This document shows, one piece after another, positions 12,501 through 25,100 of a stretch of 64,000 bases of DNA (its first letter is position 1; each line of letters begins with the position of its first letter). Below the pieces are notes generated by a model, which was not told where the DNA came from, ran no database searches, and saw only the letters and a list, made by a program, of their open reading frames with translations. A program made the translations under genes and the position numbers. Source of the stretch: Hirundichthys speculiger (taxonomy: Eukaryota; Chordata; Actinopteri; Beloniformes; Exocoetidae); assembly GCA_018398805.1 (NCBI GenBank), contig JAGFBZ010000001.1, positions 124,001-188,000 of the forward strand, written 5' to 3'.

Positions 12501-15500
12501 CCATCAGAAGTATGAACGACAACCATCAGAGAAAGTCCTGGGAACAAAGACGATGATGATGATGATGAGTGTCACAGCTGGACCCCATAAATACCTGGAC
12601 TTAGCCTAGCTGTCTACTCTTGTTCTCCCTATTTTCATGTATTTTACTGTTTTAGACGAGATGAAAGTTTTCAGACCCAGATGTTTCATTTACTAGTAAA
12701 TTAAATCAAAAACAGCCTTCATCTGACTCAGAGAGGATCAGCTGAGGATCAATAATGACAGGAACTGACACCCAGGTGTCATCCTTCTTACCTGCTCACA
12801 CCGCGGCCGGTAAGCTGAGGTGATGTCGGAGCCTTTCGACCAACCGGAGAGCAGAGAGCGAGACTCGGCTCTCTGACAGCGGCTCAGACCTGCGGGAACA
12901 GCGACACGTCATGACCCTGAAGGAGGAAGAACCTCTGACAGCGAAGCAGCGACGTTTAGGTGAAACGGCAGATTCAGAGAGCAGGATGGATGTAATCAGT
13001 GCATAGGGATGGGAATCGAGAACCGGTTCCTGTAGAGAACCGGTTCCGTGTTTCAATTCCATTGAATTGTTTAACAGTTTATCTTGTGATTCTCTTATCG
13101 ATTCCAACCAGCACGAATCTCAAGTAATTTACGCAAGTTACACACAGTCAATTCCATAAAGCACTTACGTGATTAAGCTACGTCGGTTTAGCACGCGCAT
13201 TGCAGTTGTAAACAACAATGGCGCCCACCAGGTTCAAACACTCCAAAGTTTGGCTTCACTTCACCAAAGAAAGATGGCAACAAGGCGACTAGCAGTCATT
13301 GTAAAGTGGAGATAACAGCGTCGGGAGGGAACACGACTAACATGCAGAAACATTTGCGCACACAACATGCGATAACGAGTGTCGTGTTTTTGACGCTTCA
13401 GACTGATGGATCTCAACCCAGCGGCAGTAGCCAAGCTAAGATCACCTCTGGTAACTCTGGTAAGTAGCTATCCCGCTGCCTATGTGCTTCTTTGTAAAAC
13501 GCGCTATAACATTAACGCTGTGCTATTAAATGAATGCCTTCTGCATTACATTTAGAAGATGACCGTAATGAGAGAGAGAGTCTGGCAGCACTCGCTCCTG
13601 CTCACTACCTACCTCCAGAAAGATCACATATTCTTCCTGAAAAAGCAGACATACATATTTTTTTGCAAAAGAATTGTTAATTGTGATTTGTACTATGCAG
13701 TGTTCCATTGTATTTGATAGTATTTATCTTTCTTTATTATTCTTTTTGAGTGCTTAGTGAGCTCATACATCCTTTAAAAAGGGAGATTTTTTCATTTCTA
13801 TTAGGAAAAATCTGTTAGTAAAATGTTACACATTCTTGTGTATTTGCACAGTTACATATTACAACAGTTAACACGTTATCTTTGGGCCTCTTTTGACCTC
13901 GCTGTTGAGTTTGTAAGGTCATGACTTCTAAGTAAATGATGCTAATAAAAATGTTTGTTCTCCTTTTTCACCAAATTAGAATCAATAAGAGAATCGATAA
14001 AGAATCGAATCGTTAAACAGTATCGATAATGGAATCAGAATCGGAAAAATCTTACCAATTCCCATCCTTATTACTGCATGGTCTGCTTCTGCGTTTTAAC
14101 GGGAATATAAAATCTTACAGCCAAGTTAACGTCCTGGCTGCTGCCAGCTGGGAACAACCTGCTGCCTGCAGAACCTCCTAACTCTGTCTTTCAAAGCTGC
14201 AAATGTACAAAAGTGTGTGTGTGTGTGTGTGTTTCCTTACACGTGGGCAGGCGCAGCGAGCGGCTGGTCAGAGTGTCGGGGATGTATTCTCCATCATCTT
14301 CATCAACGCACCAGCACTGACCTGAACTCACACACACAGGATTCATCCATCAGAGCAGAGTCGTCTCTGACTCTCTAACAGGACTCAAACGTGCGTGTGC
14401 ACGTGTGCGTGTGTGCGTGGGAGACCTGTGCTGTGGTAGCACTGCGTGTGCAGCCAGCGTCCGTCAGCGTCACACTGGGGAGTGAACGGCTGGTACGAGC
14501 GGCGGCGAGGAGGCAGCAGCACCTGAACAGCTGGGGGACAGTGACATCATCAGTGTGACATCATCGATCAGGGAACACTCACATGAGCTGGGTGGCGTCC
14601 GTGGCCACAACGCCACCGTCCTCTACAACCCACGGCAGCTGGACAGAAATCAGACCAGTTTGTTCCTTGAGTCGCGTCCAGGAGGGACATGACTCCTGAG
14701 ACGTCTTCATGGAGGTTTGACCTGAGCTGGCGGACATTTCTGGACCGTCTGGACACCACAGCTGTGGGACGTCATTTAGTTCCTGCTTCTGAGACTCAGA
14801 CTGACAGCTGCCTGATGTGACGCTGGTGCTGTAAAACGCGACGGGTGACGCGTCAGCGGCGGTGACTCACTGGAGAAAGCGGCCAATCGCAGCGCAGCTC
14901 TGGAGCCTCTCAGCAGCCTCTCGGAGACCCGCAGCTCCTCCTCTGATTGGCTGAGCCGCAGCTCCTCGGCCGTCAGGCGCAGACCCTCGGCCAGCAGGAA
15001 CCCGTATCCCAGAGGGAGGCGGGAGGAGTTGGAGAGAGCGACGGCGCTCTTCACTTCCTGTCTGAAGGCTGTGACGTCAGCGAGCGCCTGGGAGCAGCGG
15101 CCTGAAACCAGACTGAGAGGTTAGAGGCTGCGTTTTGTTTTCATCTGTTCAGATGCAGTTGAAGCACTTTTACCTGTCAGAGAATGAAGGAAAACAGACC
15201 TACGACAACCCATAAATACAGATACGTCACCTTTATATCCCACATTTGTTCAGCTTTCTGATCCAACTGATTATAGACCTTTTCGGGCCAGCCCCCTGGA
15301 AGTACCCCGTCCGCCATTGCTGGGTTGTGCTACAGAGCGACACTTTCACCGGCTCACAGATTAGCCAGTGTTTTTCTTTTTATACAAATATATATTTTTA
15401 TAATGTCGAGTTGGTCGAGTGGGAATACATGTTCTGCCATAAACTGTGCCAACAATGGCGTGAAAATTCAACAATGGAAGAAGAAAGTATGTGAAATACA

Positions 15501-18500
15501 CAAGCCTTTACTGCACGAAGACTGCCTTGTTTGCAGAACAAGAAGTTAGGAAGACGTGGGTGAAAAATATCAACAGAAAGGACTTTGTTCCAAATAAATA
15601 CAGCCGGGTGAGTTTTCGTTAACATTCAATCTCGTACTACTCATAGTCTCGCTGAGAGTCCCGGACGATTCTGGCCGAAAGAACAGCAGTATGACGCTAC
15701 TGTAGCCCTCGGCACTAGCACAAGCCTATAAATGAATGAATGAATGAATTAGGAGAGTGATAAAATAAATTAAATATAACATTAACACATAGCCTAATTT
15801 ACCGCTAGCGTTAACGTTACAGTAGCATAATCTTTATGGCTTGTTGACGTTAGTTATAGCCAGCGTTGCAGCGTTCCACTGTTTTTAGTGTTTGGTTATG
15901 GGAATAGATCATGCTATTTCCATAACCAATCATTAAAAACAGCGATAAACTACCTTCATCTGTAACTGGAGGCCACTGCCTAACATCATCAATCCAAGAC
16001 ATGTCTGCGTTATCCGTAAATAATGCTCCACGCTGCTGTGTTTGGGTTATTTAGGTGGAGCACACTCCAGTTATGGCGGGGCCACTAGGGGGCGCATGTC
16101 CACAATTTTCAAGTCGAAAAGGTCTATAACTGAGGCCTGTTGTCAGAGAAGCGACACCAACACCTCACGTGTGACCTCTGTCAGCTGTTTCAAGTTTAAA
16201 GATCACCACAGAGCTCCAAGCTCATCTACAGACTCCTCCTTCTGGAAAACATGCTTCTTATCTCCTCATCAGGAGTTAACTGGTCCTCTGCCACTCCAGT
16301 TAGTGGTTTTTTTGTATTAATGCTGGGTTTAAAAAAATATGTATCAATTCATGAGTGTGAAAAACAAACCCCTGTGACTTTATTTGTCACGGTTTATGTT
16401 TGAAAATGTGTCATTCAGTGAGCGTTTCAGGCTCGCAGGGTTCTGTGACATCACAGACCCGGATCAGCTTCTCCATCTTTAACTCCTCCCACCTGCGCAC
16501 CACGCAGCACTGGCAGATGTTAGAAGAGGCTGTGACACAGATTTCTGAAAAGGAGCAAACCCTAAAAAAAGGGGGGTGGGGCCAGAGCTGGTCTGGCTCC
16601 GCCCCCTGTAAGCAGCAGGTGAGACGTGGCTGGAAAAGGAGCTGTTGTTCTCCAAAACACGCCACAGACGGCTCAGGAGGTTGTGTAGCGAGTCCCCTTC
16701 AGAAGGGAGGATGGTCTTAGATCTGAGGACGAGAAAATCTGAGACCACATGATCCTGTTAGTATCAGTGTGTGACCTTCAGGCTCCATCTGACCTGTAGA
16801 GGACTGGAGCTTCAGTGTTGTCTCCTCTGGACCTGAAACAAACGCTGCATTAGTTCAGATCCGAGCATGTGAGCGGCCACCAGGATCGTGAGCTTGGAGC
16901 CTCAGCCGTGCATCTTACATGTGACGGCGCCGCCCGTCGGCCCGCCAGTCACCGTCCTCCCCTCAGCGTCCACGCAGAAGCAGCGTGAGCCGACGCACTG
17001 CAGCGGCAGGAAGTCTCCGTCCTCCGAGCACGCCGGGATGTGGATTTCAGCCCCGGCAGACAGGGTGGACTTCACCTTCAGGGCCGTCGCCCGCGCTCCC
17101 TCGCAGCGGGACGGACAGCGACGGGGACGGCCGGCGGTCCGAGACCCGTCCACCTCCTGACCCCGGGGGTCGACGCACCAGCACTCAGCGCCGCGACACT
17201 GGACCTCCTGGAAACCACCGCTGGGGGTGCAGCGGGGGACGAAGACGGCCTCGTCCTCCTCTTCATCAGAGCAGGAGCGAAGCACCGGAGTCAGAACCTG
17301 GAAGACAAGGACGGATCCTCAGAACCGAGACTTTATTTCTTCTCATCATCGACAGAGTGGACTCTTATTTAGAAAAGTCCGTCCACGTTGATGTCCACAC
17401 AGAAGCAGAAAACACTGAAAGCAGAAATAAAAACCCCTGGCTCTCCAGGTATCACACCTGTCCCAGTGATGCCGAGCTGCTCAGAACCGCCAGAGTCTGC
17501 TGCAGGGCGGAGAGGAAGGCGGGTTCCTCCAGGGCTTTGCTGACCGACCGGACCAGGTCCTGGTTCTTCTGCAGACTGACGAGGACGCGCTGAGACGACA
17601 GCTGGTCCAGACCAAGAGCTCCCCGAGCTCCCACCGCCCCGCTGAAGTTAAAGGCCGCGGCGCTCCTCAGGAACTTCCCTCCGAACAGTTTCTCCTGGAG
17701 GAGGCGGGGGGAGGAGCGGCTCAGAGCCTCCAGAGCTCCGCCCACTGAGGGGAAGAGGCCATGGAGGACTTCCACCAGGCGAGACAGGAAGGAGGTCGGA
17801 TCCGCCTCCGCCGGCAGGAGCTCCCTGAGAGGCCGGTGGAGGGCGAGGCAGGAGGACGGAGATCTGACAGAGGAGGTCCGGAAAGGAGGCTCCACGGGTC
17901 CGGAGAAGAGCCGGGACAGAGCCAGGCGGCGCTGGGAGAGACAGTCGGCTGGACCAGAACCTGGAGTAGGTGAAATGATACAATTAGGTTCAATTCAGAT
18001 AAAAAAGACAGCAAATATGTGAGAACAGGTTGTGTTACACAACATAGAGGAGGTTTCTGTTTGGTAAAAACTTGGTGTTGGGGTTTTATTTGGGCTGGGC
18101 AACGATTAAAATTTTTAATCACGACTGAATGTGGTCCAAACATTCTGCTTCAGTATCTAGAACTCAAAACCAAAGAAAAAAAATTACAAAAAGAATAAGA
18201 ATCCTGATTGATCCTCTGAGATAAGAAATGATGAGCAGAGATGTAAAAGCAGATTAAAGACAGAATCAGCGCCTGAGTCATCAACAAACATGTAAATGAC
18301 AGGAAGATAAAAGAAGGATCGGATAAGGAACGATTACAGATGAAGCGCTGATAAAAGATGACAGGACACGAGTAAATGACAGAAACACTCACTGCAGACC
18401 AGGGAGTCTCCGAGCCGCCGTGTCCCAGGAAGCTCTGTCCCGGTGGGGTCCACACACCAGCACTGCCCCCCCTGCTGGCACTGTCTGGAGCTGAACGCTC

Positions 18501-19110
18501 CTCCGGCCTCACAGGATGGGATGAAGACGCTGGACGACTCCACCGCTGCCCGACGTTCCTCCTCACACTGAGACGGACCTGAGAGACCAGAGGGGACCGA
18601 GTCACACCGCAACCGGCTCAAACCAGCTGGAACTGGTGGAATAACTCTAAACGTCCTTTAAACTGACATCACAGTTAGTTCAGACAGTTTAAACCGGTTT
18701 AACTCAAATAACCCAGCGTTCCACTGGTTGGTGCAGCTGGAACCGGCAGGTTTTAACAGACGGAAGCACTGAATCCAGGTAAAGCAGGTGAGTTTACATC
18801 TGAAGTGTCCGGTGAGGGCGAGGCGCACTCCCAGCATCCTCCTCTGCAGGATTCTGTAGATGTTGGTCTGAGAGAAGGAGGGGCCCGAACGGAGACCAGT
18901 GAAGGCTGAGTCGTACACCTCCGACATGAGGAGCTCCACACCTGGGCAGGAAGTACACACCTCCATCCATCATCATCTTTATCATTATTATCATTATCAT
19001 TGCCATCATCATTATCACCATTATTACCACCACCGTCATCACTATTATCACCATCATCATCATCAATATCACCATCATCACCAGGATCACATCACCATCA
19101 TCATTATCAC

Positions 19111-19143
<33 letters not shown>

Positions 19144-22100
19144 TCATCAGCATCATCATTATCACCATTATACCAGCCACCATCATCATCAGCACCATCA
19201 TCACCATCATCATCAGGATCATCATCATCATCAATCATCCACATCACCATCACCATCATCCATCATCATCATCATCATCATTATCATCATCATCACATCA
19301 CCATCCATCATCATCATTCATCACCATCACCATCATCATCATCACCATCACCATCAGCATCAGCAGGATTAGCACCATCATCATCATTAGCATCATCAGC
19401 ATCATCACCATCATCACCAGGAGGACCACCAACCAGCAGCGCGGGGAGCACCAGCAGCACCAGGAGCACCAGCATCATAGCACCACAGGAGCAGCATTAT
19501 CACCATCAGCAGAGCAACAGATCAGCACCAGCCACACCAGGACGAGGATCACCAGCAGCACCACCACCACCAGGAGAGATCACCAGCAGCAGCAGGAGCA
19601 CCAGCAGCAGCAGCAGGATCAGCCCGAGGAGCACACAGCAGCATCACCACCAGCAGAGGAGCACCATCAGCAGCAGGAGAGCTCAGGAGCACCAGCAGCA
19701 GAGGATCACCATCAGCATCAGGATCACAGGAGGACCACCAGGTCAGCACAGAGCACCAGCATCAGCACCGGCAGCAGCAGCAGGAGGAGCAGCAGGCGAG
19801 GAGCATCATCAGCAGCAGGAGCACCATCATCATCATTATCACCATCATCACCATCACCACCATCACCACCACCATCACTATTATCACTATCATCATCATC
19901 AGTATTATCATCTCTATTATCACCATCATCACTATTATCACCATCATCATTATCACCATCATTATCATTATTATCATCTCTATTATCATCATCCCCATCA
20001 TCACCATTACTATTATCAACATCATCATCATCATTATCATCTCTATTATCATCATTATCACTATTATCACCATCACTATTATCACCACCATCATCATCAT
20101 TATCACCGTCATCACCACCACCATCATCTCTATTATCACCATCATCACCACCTCCATCACCATCATCATCATTGTTTTTAGTCTTAAATTAAAGTAATTT
20201 CTGCAGCAGATTTGTTTTTATGTCTACAGTCTATAAAGGAAAAAAACATCTGCAGCTGCCTGGTTTACATAAACAGGTATGACCCCCTCAGTCATCTGGT
20301 CCTCATCACATCTTAAATCTACGTAAATACAACCTCAGGCTGAACAACACCGCCTGTAGACACCAATCATCAGTACTAAATGGAAACTAAGAAAAAAATC
20401 CAGACAAAAATAAAAAACAGCCTCACTGCTCCATAAGAGGGCGCTAATGATCACCGCACTTGATTAATTGATAATCAGCAAGTGAAGGAGCTTCTACAAG
20501 AGCAGGTGTTTTGGCAGTTTGCTGGTCTGAAGCCTTCAGATTTGAGAATGCCAAGCAGGAAAGACATCAGCAATGATCCAATCTCAGAGCCTGCAGGCCT
20601 CACTGAGCTGAACACGTAGGTCCTCCCTGGAAACCAGGTGAGACGTCCTGTCTCCAGGTGAGACGTCCTGTGTGACTGCAGGTCCTGCTCCGAGGTGGTT
20701 TGTGCCTCTGATGCAGTGTTTCAGTGTTTCTCACTCCTACTCAGGTGTGTGCGTACCTGTGTTTTCCATCTCTCTGCCTCGGCTGTCCGAACAAAAGCAG
20801 TAGGAGGACACCAGCGGGAAAACCCTCCTGAAACTGCCGAACTTCTCAAAGGCCTCTGGGAACCTGAAACGGCACACGGACGTGCGGAACGTCAGCGCCC
20901 AGCCGAACACGTGGACGTAAACGCTGAAAACGGGCCGGTGCGTCACCTGCTGAAGGCGTGCAGCAGGTCCAGCTCCGTCCTGTCCGTCGTGTTGATGAAC
21001 TTGCACTGAACGGGGAGGAAGCTGCCGTCGAGGCCGCACTGAGGAGGAGACGGAGCGCCGGCGCCATGGAGGAGGCGCCTCCGCCTCGTCTCGCAGGCGC
21101 CCGGACCTGCAGGTCAGAGGTCAACGGTGAGAAGAGCTTCTACATACCAGGGAGGTTCTGTTGGAGGAAAGGACTCTGGAGGGGATTTCATCCATCACTG
21201 ACTCTGGACACGTTCTGCTAGAACTTTTACAACCTTTGATTTAAGGCGTACAAGATGGTGTTAATCACATTTTATCTTCTTTGCCTGTGAGATTAGATTT
21301 ACAAGTGTGGTGACCACATCACACCACCTTTTCTTTTTTCAATCATTCATGTCTGACTATTTTGTCAGTCTGAACACCACGCCATGCAACGCTCATATTC
21401 TGCCGATCAACGACATTTTCTCCTGCGTGCCTCATCACGGAGCAAGCGGAAGAAAAAGTAGTTCCTATCCAAACAAAAGCATTTTAAAAAAAAAGAGCAA
21501 AACTACAGAGAATATTGATAATGTTTCAGTTTTTCTATATGAGGAATGATCTTTAAAACCGAACCATCAGGAGTGAAACACTGATAGTTCGGTACTGATT
21601 GGTCCGTCTCCATGGAGCCTCTACTCACCGTGTAGAGCTCTGCAGTGCGGTCACCACCTGGAGCATGAAATAACAACAAAACTATAACGATTATAAACTG
21701 TAATCAATCACTACCTGCTGCTCGTTTTTCCCCTCACACACATATTTAATAAACTTCTGTGAACGGGTGGTCATCTTTTCTCTTTTAGTCTCAGTCAGTA
21801 TCCAAGCCATCATTTCTGTTTAAAGATCTGGAGAAGGTTGTTTTAATAGACTTCAGGCGTTCTTAGACACAGAAGAAGTCACTCCAGCTGCTGTTTCTTT
21901 TTCCACAGAGTGGAATTAAAAAAAAAAAAAACAACAGTAAATATAAGGCGAAAGCAAGAATCTTTCATCTGTGAAGCCACAGTCATCAGTCTCCTGCGGT
22001 GGAGGGAGGAGCAGTACCTGCTCTGCTCAGCAGGTGTCAGCGTGGTCAGCGTGAACAGCTCTGAGTGTATCAGTACGTACAGCGGTGAGGTCTCCCGGCC

Positions 22101-25100
22101 TGTCTGGTCCCGTACAGCTCCATGCCGTCCTGGTCCACGCACCAGCACCGCCCTCTGGAGTCACACTGGACCGGCTGGAACAGGCCTGAAGGAGAACACT
22201 GCAGCACCGACTGCAGCTGGCAGGGAGACGGACCTGCAGACGTCCAGATACACCGCGTTAAGAACAGCTGGCTGCTACTGTCAATAATCCGATCACTTCC
22301 ATCCAGAGATGTTCAACACTGCTGCATCTGTCAGGCCAGATGTGACCTCTGACTGTTAAACTGTGTTTCTGTGGTGTCCTGTTGCTCACAGTGAGGAGCA
22401 GAGCTGTTGGTTCGAGTCCCGGCGACCTCCTGACCCTCAGCATCGACGCACCAACACTCCTGACCCCGCCCACTGCACTGCACAGGTCTGCACACACACA
22501 CACACACACACGCATCAGCACAGGATTAAAGTCCAACTGCAGCACAACCAAGATGGTGAGAGGAAGGAAAACTACACACCTGGACACAAACATTCAATTA
22601 AAATCAGTGAAACGATCCTTTACTGCCTGTTAATATTATATATGAAGCAGGTGTTCAGACGACTATAAAAGCACACGTTTGCTGCTCTGGAGCATCCAGA
22701 CACACAACGTCAAGAGGGAACGACATCAGCAACTGCTGCTGCACATCATTGTCAAGCACGGCGGTGGAAGGGTGGTGATCTGTGGTTGTGTTGCAGCCAC
22801 AGGAGCAAGAACTTCTCTGTATACCAGAGAACTCTAGAGACAGATGTGAGGACATCTGTCTGACAGCTGGGAGGACATCTGTCTGACAGCTGTGAGGATG
22901 TCTGTCAGACAGATGTGAGATGTGAGATGTGTCTGACAGCTGTGAGGACAGATGTCCTCACATCTGTCTCTAGAGTTCTCTGGTATACAGAGAAGTTCTT
23001 GCTCCTGTGGCTGCAACACAACCACAGATCACCACCCTTCCACCACCGTGCTTGACAATGATGTGCAGCAGCAGTTGCTGATGTCGTTCCCTCTTGACGT
23101 TGTGTGTCTGGATGCTGAAAAGAAAAGAATCCAGGTTCTGGGATGTTCTAGTCACGGTCCAGACCTGAATCTGAAATTGGATCAGCAGAACTTACTGGAG
23201 GAACAGAAGCAACATTATAAAAACGTTAGAAACTCCTCCACAACCATGTGTGAGTCTGATAACACAGGAAACCAGGACCTGAATAACCTGAACCTTAATT
23301 ATGGCAACTGTCCATCTGAGTTAGTAGCTGTTACTGAGATCAGATGAGTTCTATGTTTAAACTAGGGCTGGGCAATGATTAAAATTTTTAATCATGATTA
23401 ATTGCATGATTTCCCTGATTAATCACGATTAATCGCATTGTACAAGAAAAATCAAATAATGAATTCAAAAGAAGTGTAAAGGTCACTTTTATTTAAATGT
23501 TTTGCTGCCATATGAACTAAAGTGTCATAACATTTGTTGTTCAAACACTTTTAACATCAGCACTTGTCAGTAACACATATTTAGTGTAAATCTCATCTTA
23601 AAAAATGTAAAATAAAATAAAGCTTATTGCCACTGCCAGGGCATTAATGTCATCCTATTTTTTCTGACAAATAAAAAAAGTCTACCAACAAAACCCTAAC
23701 AATCTAGAGGCCACAATCAGAACTTTAAAACAGATAATTTCTGAGGTAACAGCAGAAACTTTTAACGGGGAGTTCAACTTGTCAGTAGTTAAAAATAACC
23801 TTGTTTTTGTTGAATCCTCCGTCTGGGAGAACTTTAAAATGAAAATGTCCACCTTAAAGTTCTGTAACTTTATCAATCCATAATTATCTGTGTATCATTT
23901 GTTTTTTTCCATTTTTGATTGTCAATCAAAAATTTAAAAAATTAAAAAGTGACTTTTTTTTTTCAATTTTTTAATCGAACACAAAAAAGAACAAAAAAAA
24001 TGCCTGTTTTTTTATATTCCATTTTTAGCAAACAGGACTAAATTTGTTTTTAATATTTTATTGTCTGGTTTACGTGACCCAGAAATTGCTCCATGTGAAC
24101 ACATGGAGCAGATCTGATGATAAATGGAGGAATGATGCAATCGACTTGAACAAAGGGGTTTGAAAGTTTTTTTTTTAGACAGAATTGTTAATATTGCTAC
24201 CTGAGTTGCTACCTGAACTGTAAAGTTCACTGATTTTTACCGTTCTCCATGTCTATTTTAGTTTTACCTGCCAATTCTCTTCCGGTTCCGAAGCAGCCAG
24301 TAACAGACTTTTCAAAACAAAAGCATGTGAGCAACATGCGTTAACGCGCGTAATAAAATAAATGTCAGCGTTAATAAATAAATGCGTTAACGCGATAATA
24401 ACGCGTTAACTTGCCCAGCCCTAGTTTATTCATAAAAAAAAGGATTAAAAGAAGCTGTACGAACTTTATTGACGCCAGCGTCTCCAGGGTTCATCAGTGA
24501 TGCAGGTAGAGATCTGCACGTTTCACGTACCTGAACCTGCCATCCTCCCAACAGTGAGGGATGTCACCTTGTTGCTTGGCAACGGCCAGCGCTCCTTAGC
24601 AACTCACATCGGCTCAGGCTCTCCGACTCCAGCTGGTACTCTGAAAACAAGATCATCAACAACTGTCCAAATCTGATTAAACTGTGTTTTTACACATTAA
24701 TTATCAGATGATGGCGTCAGTAGGCTCAAATGATTTCAGGAGAAACATCAGCACTTCAGTTCCTCAGCCAGAACATGCTGGCTTCTGCTCCTGAAAGCAT
24801 GGCAGCGTCACACAGGCTTCAGTTTGTTGCATTTCCTCAAAGTAAACCAGAGGAAGTCAGAGTGAAACCCTTTCAGGACTGTCCTGGAGCCCCAGAGGTG
24901 GAACAAGAAAAAAAGACAGACTTAAATGAGAGGATGAGAGTGTTTGTGTCTGTGTCCATGACTGAAACCAACACCTGCACAAGTGACCCAGATGTTGTAG
25001 TGCTTCCGGACCTTTCAACATGTTGTGGCGGCTGCAGAGGTCATAACTTCTGCTTTTCAAGAGAGAAGTCGGTCCACAGATGTTGCAGCAGAGCGTGACA

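Noticed and set aside
19000..20181. 393-codon His/Ser-rich ORF and Met/Asp-rich minus-strand ORFs
   Set aside because: Pure by-products of the CAT/CAC trinucleotide array within a tg intron.
22081..24640. Stop in tg exon 2 explained by an alternative acceptor
   Set aside because: Moving the acceptor does not help, because both frames lie within the exon and each is needed on its own side of the shift.
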